The notes: a model not told the origin generated them from the sequence alone. A stretch of 64,000 nucleotides of DNA from Helopsaltes ochotensis (GCA_013400155.1 VXBM01001553.1:98512-162511); one strand, 5' to 3'; positions 1 through 14,390 are shown, counted from the first letter of the stretch. Numbers and translations are program-made.

Positions 1-3000
1 TAAGGCAGCTTTGGCCTCATGGTTTTGTTCCTCCACGAATGGGTACAGTGTCTCTTGGTACAGAGGGTAAACACTGCCAAAGGGAAAATAGTCTCTATGC
101 ATGACAACCTTTAAATGTCCTGCATGGCCAGAGAAGCAAGGGAGAAGCTATATATCCCATCTGCACTTCAAACTCAATGGATCACCAGGTCTGAATATGG
201 CTCATCTGCTTTCCAACAGAATGGAGTAACTTTTAAAGCTCCATATAAAATCACTCTGGTACGACGAATTTTTGACAAATATCCAGCAGTCTATAATGCA
301 TATATGGCTTCATTACACAGAATCTGAAATGCAGATTGCACTGATGTTGTAGAGATTTAGGATGAATCCACTGATGGTGGTGGGTTCAGGATTTTCTTGG
401 ATTTTGTGGAATATCTTCACCCCACATAAAGTGAATAGTAAAGATACAATACAGATAAAAATCCAATGCCCAGCTCAAGGGTTGTACAGAGAGGAGTAAA
501 GATATACAGATGGTGACTGCCCAAGTGAAATTTACTGCAATATCTACTTAGGTGGAATTCACATTATTCGTAAGTATGTGAAATAATTTGCCCTTTTTTA
601 TAACTAATCAGTTTATCTGGCTTGTGGGCCTGTTCATGTGGAGAACTACCCATCACTTCAGTTAAGAAAACTAGTGGACTTTATTCTCCTGTGGCATGGT
701 TTGTCTTTCCTGCATTAGTACAGTCCACAGTGTGATCATGATTACAGCAGGATAGAGGTACTACATTCTATTGTGAGTGGCTCCCCTTATATAAACACCT
801 TTATAAGCACCATGAACACACCACATGTGTAACACTCACGTTGTAACCATGCTACATTTTTGGTTCAGGTAAAAGCAGTAAAATAAGCAGTGTTATGAGG
901 AAAAAAACCCCATCATGTTGCACAAGTTGTGGAACAAGAAGACCTGGCTTCTCTGCTAAATAGCAAGGGTTGAGCTTATAGATCAATATTAGCCTTTCTT
1001 TTAACAGCAAGAGTTATTTCTTTTACTTCATAGGGTCTGCAAGAATCTAGGGCATCTGGGATCACATACCTGCCAGATTCCACAGAAATCATCGACCAGC
1101 TACAGGTATTATCTGGGAACAGCAGATGAATAGGCAGATAGATCCATGGTACATCACTGGATGACCTTTACTGCAACATAAAAACCTGAAGCAATTAAGA
1201 AAACAAAAGAGTTTATTCAGTACAGTAGACAGTTGGAAGCAGTGGGATTTTATACTCACTTAAACGTACATTTGCCCAGTATTCTGCTTTTCTGTTCCTC
1301 TTTCTGTTCCCAAGCCCAGTACATAAATGAAATGGAGCACCACCACAACCTGGGGTAGGAAAAGACCTTAGAGGCAGAGAAACTAAAATGCCCAAAGTGC
1401 AGCCAAATCTCCAGAAAGGCCCTGTGGCTCTCAACAATCTCTATTTTCCAGCAAATTCTGCAGCAAGGCAGGGGTGGCAGCTGCTGGGCAGTAAGATGTG
1501 ATGCTGATGCCCAGTTTGCCCAGCATGCCTGAGGCTCTCATACAGAGCAGCAGCAAAGCAAGATAGCAGTGAAAGGTTTTTACTTCGCCTGTGAAAAATG
1601 CAGCCCCAGGTTTTCTTCCCAGACCAGGTCTTTGTACACTCCTGGGCAGTGAATTTCATTGACCTATACAAAGAGTCCTTTTACCTGTAAAATCACCCAG
1701 TGAGCTTTCCCCATCCCTGTAGGATCAGTTGCTTTGTAATACAAAGGAATGGTGCAAAAGCCCTTCCTGGAGAAAGAAGGAATGAGACTCCCCAGCAAAG
1801 GATGCCCACAGTCAGCTCTGTGCCATGTACTTTGTACACCTGGTAGTGCCTCTGTTCCAAACTCTCCTTGTTTCCAGACAGTACCTTGACTCACAGTGAC
1901 AACGATTAACTGTTGTATCTTGTCTGTAATATGACATCTCCCTCCCAGCATCCACTTCAGCCTCATGTGACACAGGAGCAAATCCAACCCACCAATGAAA
2001 CATGCTCTTTTCATACCTTCTTCAACAAATACCTTACATTCCTCATTTGTTTCAGAGATGTGGAAGGCAAAGCGCCTTCCATGTGGGAATTGCAGGCTGA
2101 CGCCACTTCGTGTTCTGCCATCTGGGACTGTTTCAATTGAAAATCAATTTGAAGTATTTAGGTTGTTTAAATAAAAGCTACAACTTTACCCTGCCAATGA
2201 TTCATAACTCCAGAGTACAGAAGTAATATTATTTTAAAAGTCTGTTATCATTCCCTTGATTTGGGATTTTGACTTAGAAGAATTGTAGCAGGTCTCCAGG
2301 ATGAAGCTATGCAGAGGTCCTGGATCTATTGTCCAGGAACATGCATTTCTGGGGTGTTAGGTTACAATTAATAGAAAGGAAGGAATGAATTTTTCTGGTC
2401 AATACATAAAAGCCTTTCTAGTGAGATTAAAAAGGTCTTGTGCAATTGCCAAGTGGCTTTTTTTTCTCTATGTCTGTGTGAACATTTTGAATATTAAAAG
2501 TGGTCACTTTGCTAACATTAAAAATGCGTCTCACTGGGAACTGCTGGTCACTGTTGACACAGCAATAGATGTTTTCCTTGTACTTCCATCCAGTGACAAA
2601 CAAAAGAAAGGAAATGGCCACATGGATAGCATGGCTCTATTTCTTAAGTTGTCTAAGCCCAAGAATTATATCAAAAAGGAGGACTGCAGGGAAAGGATCA
2701 GCGTATAGACTGATTGAATGTGACAGTAGCAGATCTATATTTTCTTTCAAGTAGGTAGTCTGTGTAATAACTTTGAAAAATTTGTTTCACAGCTTTCTTC
2801 CTTTCTGTCTGTTTTTCAACAAATAAACTTAACTAAGAATATTTGCCTACAGCTGTCACCAAAACTCAAATACTTCAACTTGGTATATACTATATATACC
2901 TAGTTACAGATTTAAGACCTCCAAATACCGAAAGTGTGTGATTCCTTCAGTCTAGCTACTGTAGTGTAATTATTAATGCTGATGAAGAACAAAAGGAAAG

Positions 3001-6000
3001 CTTTTACCAAATCAATTTTAAAAAGTTTGGAAATGCAAAGAAAACTTTAGTTCTCAAGCTAGCTCATGATGTTTTTAAAATAGTAGCCTATTCCCATGCA
3101 ATGCATGTGATGTTATTAACAGGTGAGTGAAAGAGCAATTTTTAATATCAGTATCATGTTTCAATACAATCAAAATATTTATCACATTATAATAGGAACT
3201 ATATTAAGCAGTTCTAATACTCTAGATTCTTTCACTAGTAACATCATATCACAACCCTTTTTCCTCCTGTAGTCAAAGTTTTTTGCTTAAGAGGAGCAGG
3301 TATTGGAAAGGAAGAATTATTTAAATAGTTGTCTTGTCGAGGTTTGTATTGGTTCTGTATTTTACTGGTTAACATTATAATTATACCATTTATAGTACCA
3401 ATATCACTAGAAACATAATGTCAAATATTAACTTTGTGAGTGTCTTGAAAAATACTGCTGGACTTAAAAGGATATTTGATCCTAAAATATCTTTGCTGTG
3501 CAATTTATAAAGATTTCAATCTTACCACATGAATGTACTGCAAGATAAATTTCTTGTATTATTACTTGAAAGGCAGCCATGTGACTGATCTGATATTAAG
3601 GTAAACCACAATATACTTATTTTATTCTCACGTTCAAGTCTCACACCTTCTTTTGTCTGTTCAAGCAATTGTACAGCTTTTAGCAAGGCCTCCCAAACAC
3701 TTACTGACTGGTTTCTGTTTGCACAGCTCTGTGGTCATTAGAATTAGAAGATTAATACAGTGAATAAATACCTCTCCATGACTAGCTGACTACCTTCCAC
3801 ATTCATGTACTGATGTATTATAGCCTGACACAGTTCTTATTTTGGATGTGCATGTCTTCAGCATTGCATCAGAATTTATTCTTCTCAGCACTGTGTTAGG
3901 ATCTTCAGTAAGGACACCAAAGGGGACCTTATTGAGCTCATGTCATATGAAAAACTGATTTAGCCCTGATTTGGAAGGATGCGCGAGTGCACAGTAAATG
4001 GATAGAAATGCAGAGCAACCACATTGTGGAAAGCTCTTTTTACCTAACTTTGAGGATCTGAAGTTTGAGCACATAAGACTTCACAAATGCCTCACTTCCT
4101 CTGTCCAACTCACCCCAACAGCAGGGTGTCATTTTCTAGAGCTGCCCATCTTCCTCTCTGAACTAATGGAGATCTATATGAAACCATAAGGCCAGAGAGC
4201 TGTCTTCAGAAGGCTCAGTGAGCCTTCCTAACTGTGACAGCTCGTATCCTTAGAGATTTTATCTTATGTAAAAAAGAAAATCGATACTTTCATAAAGCAG
4301 CTGCAGCGGCGTGGGCTATTTTAGATGCATTGACACAGGTTTTGTGGTATGTCTGCCCTTTGCTGCTGCTGGAGTGACAGGAGGGTAGACATGCCTTTAG
4401 GGAAACAGATGTCAGTTTCTCCGGTGATTCATGCAAGGCGTTGACAGCCCTGAAGTCTTGACAATGAATGTGCTAATTGTAGGCTGGGTACCACTGGGTG
4501 TGCACTGTTGAGTCCTAGTTCAATGTATTACTTGTTTTCTCATTTATAATGTTCTTTTTAAGTAATAGGAGCAATTGAAAATAAAGCCGTGAACAAACTA
4601 GGCGCTGCATAATAAAAATCATTATGTTCATGGCTTCTTCTGAAATTCCCAGATCTTGCATTAAAAAAAAAAAAAGCCTCTAGTTTCTGCACATCAGTAA
4701 TATTTTCTTATATAAGTGATACAGTTAAAAAGGCAGCAGAAAATCTTAAAGTCATTGTTTCCCTTCCTTGGGCACTATGTAGAAAGAATTAGAAACTATG
4801 CCTGTTTATCTACCGTTTATCTCAAACATGTGTGAACTACCAAATGTAAAAAGAGGCTATTTGTAGAGAACAAATATCTTTCCTTATCTACTTTTTCTTC
4901 AGGCCACTGAATCTTAACTGGCAAACAGAAATGGTTTTGTGGCTCAGTAACTTATCAGTCTTCATCAGAAACATTTATTTACAAGCTGTTTCTCAAAGTT
5001 GACTGTATTATACAGTAAATTCAAGTGTTTTATAAGCTAAGAGTCAGCACTTTAGCAAACTGATAAAACATCATTTACATGAACAGTAGCACATCTGTGC
5101 TTTTGACCCAACGTGTTTACTTACAAATGAGGTATTAGTACCAGTCTAGAGGTTTAGTTCACTACAGTCCAGAATTATTTCTGAGACTGACAAATCTAGC
5201 TCAGTCTAACCCCTGGGTAAAATACCAGGGATCCCCTTGGTTCATGACAGGTACAAACAGAGGTTTATACAGAGCATGCTGCATCACCATCCCTCCTCAC
5301 TCCTCATCCTGACCTTCCGCAGAATTACCAGCTTCTGCTGCCAGCTCATCACCCCTGAGTCTCTACTGCTCATTTGAATTTTCTTCAAATCCATGTATTT
5401 TTCTCTCTTTGAAAAGTCACTGAAGCTCCTTTAAAATAGGTTAGCTGTGTGCCAGCTGTATCCACAGTATGGTGAGATACTCCTTTGTGCTGTTTGTTGT
5501 GAGTTTTCTTGCACTTTTCTCGGAAGGCACTACTTGTCCTGTTGGTGCCAATGACAATTTAGGGGATTGGCAGGCTTGGCTGCCGGAATTAGTATGACAT
5601 TCCTCTTTGTAATTTTGTTCTTAATGTTTTCCCACCATAACTGCTTCACAGCAATTCCCAAAAAAATCACAAAAGGGTTTCCTGGACTGCCAGCACTTGA
5701 GAAAACTGTATGTGGAGTCTGCCAACACCACTTCCTCTTATTCCAAGAGGAAAGATTATTTTGTATCCTAGAGAAAGGAACTGTGCAGAGACGGAAGAAG
5801 ATCCTGGGAAGTCAGAGTATAGGTAGGAGAGAGAGGCCATTCCAGTCTGCAGAAGATTTTGAAGAAGGACATATCTCTCTGTGAGCTCTGACGTTGGCTT
5901 TAGATTCAGTTTAGGGTTTCTTTCTCCTTGAGACACTAGCAGTTTCCTTTAATTCTGAAGAATGTCTAATTTAGAGAGCTAAAGGATAGAAATTATTCCC

Positions 6001-9000
6001 TTTTATATCTATTGCCTTAAAAATATGCAGATCAAAGCCATATGGACTGAAATTAAGGTAGTATACAAACTGATGTATGGGATCTTTGTGCATAGAGCTT
6101 ATTTCAAACATAAGTCTATTAACACACTGATATTAAAAAGAAAAAAACAATGAAAAAATTAAAATCCATCTTGAAAAATTATTCTAACAAGAACATTCCA
6201 CTCCATTGAAATCATCATATTTTTTTAAATTTGAATAGGAAAGCTTAATTATATTTCTCTTTTTCTCCCTATATTCACCTTAAATTCCACCTTCGTACTG
6301 TTTCTTCAGTGAAAGTTTCTTCATTCCCAAGGTCCTCTTTCTGCCCATCTAGACATAGTCCAGTAGTACTTTAATATAAGTTTATATATATAAAAATATA
6401 TATAAAAATATATATAAAATATATTTTAATAAAAAGTTTATCTGCACAGCCTTGTGAGCACATTAGATGGTGGGAGTGGATGGCAGAGTTACTCCCCTAC
6501 TTGTCTCAGTGTTACGGACTTTCTCTTTAGTCAACACAACTTCTAAGACAGATATAATATCTACTACATCCTGTACATCACTTCCTCTTACAACCATGGT
6601 TAAAATTTACCTTAATAGTCGCACAAACACAAAATTAGAACCAGGAAAGAGGTTGTACTTTCCTGTTTCATAGTTTCTCCATCAGCAGCAAACCCTGACA
6701 AAACCTCTCAGTGGGGAGTTAAACTTTGACATGGAGCATACATCCATGAAATATTTAGAGTTAGGGAGTTAATGGACCATGTCCTCCATTAGCTAAAAAT
6801 CATGGTAAGCCTAGTGAAAATGAGGGTGGCTGATAACAATTGCAGATATATCCTGTTCAGGTGCCTCCTTCTACACATGCCCATTTTGTCTGTCTTTCAG
6901 GCAGAAATGAAGTAGCGAGGCCATAGTGAGGCTTGGAAGGACCTCAAGGATTCCTATGTACCAAATAACTATTTCACTATGGCAAAAAAGGAGAAAAGTC
7001 AGAGGACAACTGGGTAAAGGTTATAGAATTGCATTCACATAGGCATGCTGGATATCAACTCCAGTTTTATATAGCTTTCTTTTTACCTCTCTCATGTAAT
7101 ATTTGCAGTTTGCAATTGCTGAACTTATTTTCTGCTTAGTAACTTGCATGTGTTGCTCACTTTGACAACCTTCCAGATAAATAAAAGGTTGAAAAGAGTA
7201 ATATAAATAAGGTTATTACTATTTAATAAGTGAGTCACAGTTAGATGAAATACAGAAGCAGGGAGACATCAGCTATGTATAAGTCAGTAAGGCAAATACA
7301 ATCTTGGGCTTCACTACATTAAGAAGATAAATGGCATTAGTCACCTCCTACCAGAAACTCAAAGTAAAACTCATTTCACTATTGTCTTTGCTAATTTTTT
7401 GATAAGTAGGTAGTTCTTTTTTTGGAAAACAAGGCTAACTCTTTTGCTTACCTTCCTCAATCCCTTTTATTAAGAAAATAAATCTTTCTCACGAAGGCCA
7501 TAGCTTATAAAAAATCCAAAATAGGTAAAATGGAAGGAAACATGATCAAATTTAAGAAGCCAAGTGCGTAGAGGGGTTTGTGACTCATTCTTTGAAGCTG
7601 GAAATTTCCCAATTCCTTTTTGAAGCTGCTCTGGGAAGAGAAATATACAATCTGTATACTACAGGTTTTGGTTTTTTCTTTCTATTCAAATCAGTTTTGA
7701 AACAGCTTTCTTAATTTTTTGAGCTGCCTCTGAATTTGCCCATTTGTCCTCAGTTAGCTGTTCCCCAGCATGCTTTGCTCCTTGCCTATTCTCCCAAAGC
7801 AGGAAGACCAACAACCCTTGGCCATTCCTACCATTTGCCCTTTCCCCCCTCTGAACACCACAGGCTATCAGACTCTATGCTCCACTACTGCACTAATGAC
7901 AAGGGAGCTCTGCTTCTAAAAGAGAATCAGGACACCAGATCTGGAAATATCTCCTGGAACACTGATAAGTTTACTGGAAACTGAGAAGAGAACTGAAGGA
8001 GATAGAGTTGAAAACTGCCCATGTTGAAGTTGTAGAGTTGAAACAGTCCCTGAGGTAAATGAAAACAAATAAATTGTATTATTTCACCTTTGTTGTGAAT
8101 GAAGCACAGCTAAAGGCTTCCTTCTTGGCTTCTGAAGGTGAAGGTGTCCTTTACAAATTCCCAGCTTTGCAGAACAAGGAAGGGACTCTTGAATCCCCGT
8201 GTCAGTGTACAGTAAAACACTGCTGGTAGGGCAACCCAACACCTCCTCCCTGCCACCCCCAGGAGCACTGGACAAAGACCAATAACTCATGTGGTATAAT
8301 ACAATGTGTCACATTACTTGAGAAATCCACCAGAAGAACTGAGTCTTGCATAGCACTTGGATAAATCATTCATGAACAGATTTTCTTTCACCTTTGCATG
8401 TGGATTAAGGAGAGAGGAATAAAGGGGAAAATGTCGATGTCATATCAGGAACAACACAAATGAAAAGAGCATCGCATGAAAATCTAAAATTCCCCATCCC
8501 ACTTTCCCAATTTCTTCAGGGAAATGCATGCATTTGAGAAGGTGTGTCTGTTTGCTGCCTTTTCCGCCTGATATGCAGACAGAAATGTTTGCATCCTGCC
8601 CACTCTCCATCAAAAATTTGTCTGAGGAAATAGATCCTCCTTGTCTACAGGCATTCAAGCCTAAACTCCAGACAGAGAGTAAGATCATTTCCTGTACACT
8701 ATGAGGAAGACAGAGAAGTCCCTTTTTCCTGAAAATGTTGATCAATGTGACAACTTTCAGGCAGTAACATCTTAAAGGGAGCTGTTTCTTGTACAAGGCT
8801 AAAGACTGACCGGAGATCACCTATGGGATTGGGCTGTGAGCATGTGACAAAGACAAAATACTGTCTGGATGGCTATGGACAACTCCAGGAAGGAGGGCTG
8901 ATGCATTGTGTTGTGCAGGTTTTTGCTTGGATGAATGTCATGGTAGTTATGTTCATGGATTTACCTGAGAAAAGCTGCCTGGAAGATCAGCAGGGTCTAC

Positions 9001-9460
9001 AAGAACATTTATGCTGTTCCCCCTCTACCACAAATGTCAAGACTTGACCAAATAAAGGCCATCTTTATCATATGTGCAAAGGTCCCAACATCGTGACCCA
9101 AAGAGAAAACTGAAGAAGAACTTACTGTATACTGAAGAAACAATTTTGAAATTAAGAATTAACAACAGTTAGCCAAAAACAGAGAAAAACATGAACTTCA
9201 GCCTGAATTTACAAAGGAGGAATAGTAGTTCAACAAAATACCAGGAACAAAGACTGAAAGTAGGAAGGTGAGCAAAGCCACTCAAAGTCAGATGAGCAAA
9301 AACATTGTCCTGGTGTGCACAGCTGACAAAACAGAGAAAAAGCGCCACTTCAGACAACCAGGATGGTCTCAAGCTCAGAGGTAACAAAGAATGGGGAAGA
9401 AAGGGCAGTGGAGCTGAAAATGCCTTCATGACTCATAGCTATTGGAAAGTACATGATTAC
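1..9460. other. Intergenic, no gene recognised
   Basis: AT-rich DNA with only short open frames scattered over both strands (the longest is 126 codons, minus strand, 8440-8820) and no domain, splice pattern or homology I recognise. It contains an AT-rich simple repeat near 6381-6428. No polyadenylated terminal exon of an upstream mucin (D4, C8, CTCK) was seen. Confidence 0.6.
6381..6428. repeat. AT-rich simple repeat
   Basis: About three to four copies of a unit of 11-12 bases (TATATATAAAAA-like) in direct repeat. Simple sequence, probably slippage-derived. Confidence 0.75.
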
Positions 9461-9733
9461 ATAAGAGGAGGAGAGGAAACGGTCTCAAGTTGCGCCAGGG
9501 GATGTTTAGATTAGATATTAGGAAAAGTTTCTTCATGGCAAGGGTTGTCAAGCATAGGAACAGGCTGCCCAGGGAAGTGGTGGAGTCACCATCTCTGGAA
9601 GTGTTCAAAAAACTTGTGAATATGGCACTTGAGGACATAGTTTTAGTGGTGAACATGGTGGTGGTGGTGGGTTGACAGTTGGACTTGATGATGTTAGAGG
9701 TTTTTTTCAATCCTAATAGGTCTATGTTTCTCT
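9461..9733 (+). mobile_element. CR1 retrotransposon, 3' fragment
   Basis: Contains the CR1 3' signature in order: GAGGAAACGGTCTCAAGTTG, CGCCAGGGGATGTTTAGATT, GGATATTAGG-like text, CAGGCTGCCCAGGGAAGTGG, TGGAGTCACC and GGACTTGATGATGTTAGAGG. Truncated at the 5' end as most CR1 copies are. A GTG-rich insertion (about 9650-9675) interrupts it. The open frame across it (9490-9675) is only CR1 tail. Confidence 0.88.
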
Positions 9734-11609
9734 TTAAAAAAGTACCTCTAATTTTACAGCTAAAATGGGAGTCATTCATCCCTCTCAGACCAATAATGTG
9801 TTATGAGGGATGACCACAGTGGAGTCATTCAGTTCCAGGGCAAAAAAAGTTTTGAACAGTAGTTCCACAGCCATTGGACCTAATAAAAACTCATTTCCCA
9901 GAGGGTTCTGTCTTCTTGTGCCACTGAAACTTTAACTGCATTACACTAAATGAAATTTTAATTGAACTATGGTAATGTTATCCCTTCAAGCTAAGAGATT
10001 ACAAATGTGCCAACTTTCAGTCAGTATATTTATCTTACTGGACATCACAGAACCCACCCGTCAGGTCAGTTATTTTAGGATGTGAGGGGCAATGAACTTT
10101 GTTTCCAACATATAAACATTTTGATGTTCAGCTCTCATGCTGATTCCCCGTGCAGTAAGGGGTAAATTAATATTGAAGCCTTCCTGAAGTGGAAGGACTT
10201 TAACAGAGATATCCTAATAAAGTTTCTTTCTTTCACCTGGCTAATTTCTCTAGCTTTACAGAAACTTACATGAACTTGAGACTTTGATTCATCTGAAATA
10301 TTTGAATGAAATTGGCCAAAGATCTAGAAAGTATTCTGGGGGACAGACAGATGTTTACTCTAGGGAACACATTATTACTGTATAACACATATAGTATAAA
10401 TAAGTGGTATGGTAACCATTTAAAGAATGGATCTTTTCTACTAACTCCCAATGGTAAAGGTTTGAGTGTTTTGACTGACCAGGAATATTTCTTTTCTGGA
10501 CATGTCGACAAGGCTTTGGCAAGTGCCCTTAGCAAAGAGCATGTCTGTGTGTACTCACTGCTGCTTCTGGAAAACACTGTTTCTGCAGACAGGGGTTGGC
10601 TTGTGTTCAGCAAGGCCAGAAAACACAATCAATTTTTGACTGTTCACAGGGTCAAACATTTGCACAGCTGGCATATTACTTCAGAGGAAAGAGAAAGAAA
10701 AAAAAAAAAAGTGAAAGCATCTGAGGAGAAAAAAAATTGCAGGGTACAAACAGAATGTATATAATTTTGTAGTGATCTCCACAGCTTCTAGACTCCAACC
10801 CTCTAGTGTTGATTAGAATTTCCCTACTGCTTAATTACAGAGCCAATAAAATGGTCTCTGTTCTCTATGATTTGCTGCTTTCCCTATAAATGTATGTTGA
10901 TACTCATTGCTTGCTAACAAGGTCCTCTGCCAACTCTACCCTGACATTTACTTTTTGCAAATAGGAAGTCTTCATGTCTGAAATAATTCTAGTTCAGTTT
11001 ACACTGGAATGTCTCTGGGGTCAGTTTATTATGCACAGCTGATAACAAGCGAAACTTATGCCCTGGATGGCTCATCTAACTTAATGTGCTTACCACCCCC
11101 TCCGGACATTTTGCCCAGAATAAATCAGATAGTACATCTTCTACCAGTCATGGCTCAAGACTGCATTTCAATGCACTATTAAACATGCAGAACCATGATA
11201 TACCTGAAGGATTTCCCACCACTACCAGAAGGCAAGTTTATCAGTGTAACCATGTTAAATTGGGGAAGTCTTCCTCTTTACAGTACTTGTCAGTATGTTC
11301 CGCCATGCCTTGCCTTGTACATCTATGTGAATATAATTACATGCGTCTATCAGATATGATATGGTATGATGTGATATGATTAGTATAATCTCCAGGGTGC
11401 CTGGAGATTGTCTCCTTGCCATATGTCCTTGCATCCTGGTACAATTCTGGGCAGGGCACATGATTATGGCATTTGTCCCCCAGGTCCTATGCACAGACTG
11501 GTGCATAAATAGCTACTGATTTATTTTCTTGCTGCCTTTCATGTTCCAGAAAGTTCCTAAACTGCTAATTGTCAGGTATGGCTGAGATATCCCAGAGGAA
11601 TAAAATATT
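9734..11609. other. Intergenic, no gene recognised
   Basis: Unique-looking AT-rich DNA. The 152-codon open frame at 10306-10764 (plus) overlaps a 120-codon frame on the minus strand; neither shows a domain or signal peptide. A perfect hairpin lies at 11387. Confidence 0.55.
11387..11409. repeat. Perfect inverted repeat, 10-bp arms
   Basis: AATCTCCAGG, spacer GTG, CCTGGAGATT. Follows a short run of GATAT-like repeats (11351-11380). No known function. Confidence 0.8.
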
Positions 11610-12157
11610 ATAGAATTACAGAATGGGTTTGATTGGAAGGGACCCTAAAGATCATCTAGTTACAGCCATGGGCAGGGATATCACTCACTAGACCACGTTG
11701 CTCAAAGTCCCATCCAGCCTGGTCTTCTTGAACACTTCCAGGGGTGGGGTAACCCAACCTCTATGGGCAACCTGTTCCTGTACTTCACCATCCTCTGACT
11801 GAAGAATTTCCCCCTAATATCTAACTTAAACCTGCCTTCTTTTAGTTTAAAACCATTGGTCTTGTCCTGACACTATCTGCTTGTATAGAAGTCCCTCTCC
11901 AGCTTTCTTGTAGGCTGCACTTAAGTACTGGAGGTGCTCTAAGCTCTTCCCAAAGCCTTCTCTTCTCCAGGCTGAACAGCTCCATCTCTCTCAGCCTGTT
12001 TTCCTAGGAGAGTTGTTCCAGTCCTGTGATCAGCTTAGTGGCTCTGGTCTGGACCCATTCCAACCAGTCCATGTCTTTCTTGAGCTGAGGTCCTCAAACC
12101 TGGACACAGCACTCCACGTGGGGTCTCATGAGGACAGAATAGAGGGGGAGAATCACC
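11610..12157 (-). mobile_element. CR1 retrotransposon, about 550-bp 3' portion, reversed
   Basis: Read on the plus strand it begins with the complement of the CR1 3' end (TTGATTGGAAGGGACCCTAA, AGATCATCTAG) and continues with CATCCAGCCTGGTCTTCTTG, CAGGCTGAACAGCTCCATCT, TGGACCCATTCCAACCAGTC and GGACACAGCACTCCACGTGG, all diagnostic for CR1. Similarity ends near 12157, the 5' truncation point. Confidence 0.92.
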
Positions 12158-12996
12158 TAGACCTAAAGGAGTTGTGAAAGGTTGATACCAGAGGAAACTG
12201 GATCTCAGCTCTTGGAGTAAAACTGTGGTCATCCTAATGGCAAAAGCCGGCTCAGTTACACCTGAGGAAGAGGTTGTAAACTGATGGGCTTGCATCTGTA
12301 AGAAAACTCCAAACCTCCAAAACAAACGAATGAAAAAAGAATAGCACAGTGCTTTCTGGTTTGTCTGCATGCTAGACAGGGCGGAGGCAGACTTATCCTG
12401 AGCACCAGTGCTCCACCAAGGGCTCCCAGCACTGCCTGGAGCTCCTGCTGCCAGCAGAAAGCACTGCTGATTACCAAGGAGCAAGACCTCACTGCTATCT
12501 ACACCAATGCTATCAGACGTTTTTGTTGTTCAAACTGAAACAGAAGAAAGGGACACATCTCCTTCCTACCCCGCACTTTCTTAAGAGCCCTGTTAGTGAA
12601 AGATTAGAATCCAAAGGGGAGCAACAAAAGGAGAACCACACTATGAAGTGAACTGCCCGGCATTCTCCCATAGGTGTTTCCACCCTCGGAAAAGGGAACA
12701 TAAGCCGTAACAGTATGCTTCACAATATGTATCAAGTTTTCCATAACTTTGTGATAGTGATGTGTGACAACAGAGGGAAGGAAGGGTTTGGCCGTGTTGT
12801 GGTAATACTGAATGTATGTATTTTATGATCTACAGTTACCAGATTATGTAGACAAGGAAAGCTTTGCCTCCAGCTCTGGATTTGGGGATTTTTCTCAAAT
12901 TTTATGTAAATAATCAATGTTGCTGAATGCTGCTGGTCAAAGAACTTATAAACCAGCATGTACATCTGTGATCTTGAAACGGAAGTTTCTACATTG

Positions 12997-12997
<1 letters not shown>
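12158..12997. other. Intergenic, no gene recognised
   Basis: Overlapping short open frames on the minus strand (12256-12492, 12035-12484, the latter partly inside CR1) have no features of a gene. Nothing else seen. Confidence 0.55.

Positions 12998-13067
<70 letters not shown>
12998..13067. repeat. Poly(T) homopolymer, 70 bases
   Basis: An uninterrupted run of 70 T. It could be the poly(A) tail of a retroposed copy on the minus strand, an expanded microsatellite, or an assembly artefact. I found no target-site duplication or retrocopy body next to it. The minus-strand frame through it (12732-13112) is a poly-Lys artefact. Confidence 0.9.
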
Positions 13068-13070
<3 letters not shown>

Positions 13071-14390
13071 TTCTAAAAATGACAAAGGCACAAAAGCCCT
13101 AAGGACACTCAAATGAAAAATTAACCCTCTGACACCAAGTCTTAACAGAAAGGATACCTATAAGCAAATGGGCCCCACCTTGCAACAAATTGGACAAATA
13201 AAGAGTAATTTATCTTTAGGTGCAGTAAGCATCATACAAAAGTTTGTCAAAGGCTGGATAATTCCATAAAGTTGCTTAACAAGAAGCCAGAATTGATTAG
13301 AAATGAAAGGTCTCACACCACCACCCTGAGTACTCAGCTCTTAATCAGGTTATCAGGCAGTAGGGCTTTTCTTAATTGATACAGTCTTTTAGCAAATGAG
13401 GGTGTTATCTCATTGGTGAGGTCATAAAAAGTGAGTCACACAGAGTCAATAGGATATCTAGCACACAGGCCATGGTATGCATTATAGAAGCTAAAGATAC
13501 TGCAGGTACTGTAGGTGCTGTTTACTTACAGGCAACTACTACGTGTTGTGTCTCCCTTCAACCTTCAGAAAAAAGCTGTTGTAACCTCATTTTAAGCTGT
13601 ACCTACTGTTCAGAATAATTCTGCTTATCGTGTTTTGATATTGTTGCCCTGGCAATGCTATGGGACATTTTGAACTGGCTTAATTTCTCATTTTCATTTG
13701 CCCAGCCAAGATTTCAACTTAGCTAACTGGAATGCATTCTCTGAGCACTGAGTGGATAAACTGGCAATGAACTCATATTAAGAAAAGAAAAATGAACACT
13801 TTTAATTAAGTGTTTTGCAGTTTTACCAAATTTTTACCTTAAACATAGCTGCCAGTCAGAACTGGAATTCTTATCTTGGAGATCTCTGTGATGATTCCAT
13901 GATTCATACCTGAATTCTTGTGTGACTTTTGCAAGCTTTTGCTTTGATTTTCTTCTACTCTTAGGTACCCAACTCTTCCATGTTGTACTCTTGCATGAAA
14001 ACCAGTGCCTTCTTAGCTTTCTTTTCTTTCTTTTTTTCCTGTAAATTAAGAGAAAGTGACTCCATAAACAAACCCAAGGAATTTGGCTACCTCTTGGGAG
14101 ACTCCTAGGAAAGGCCATTCTTAAAAAATCCTTCCATACTAGTTGCTAATGCTTTAAGCCCCAGAAAACAATGCACTGTGTTAAAAGAGTTGATCATGAC
14201 ATCAGCATGGAAAAGATTTTGTTTCTGAAATGAATTTTTAAACCAAACCACAAACTTTTAAGCTGATCAAACCATCTTGTGCATATAAAATATTAGAAAT
14301 ATTTTGTTTCATTTTCGAGTCACTAATGATGCTTTTAAACACAAAATTACTCAAATGGAGAAGGCAGAAAGAAAGGGCTTTTTTTTTTTT

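Noticed and set aside
9490..9675. Open frame starting MRQGMFRLDIRKSFF
   Set aside because: Lies wholly in the CR1 3' tail (9461-9733); not a host gene.
10306..10764. 152-codon plus-strand open frame
   Set aside because: Overlaps a 120-codon frame on the other strand, ends in a poly-Lys stretch from an A run, and no homology is recognised.
12732..13112. Minus-strand frame with a long poly-Lys run
   Set aside because: Artefact of the 70-base T homopolymer.
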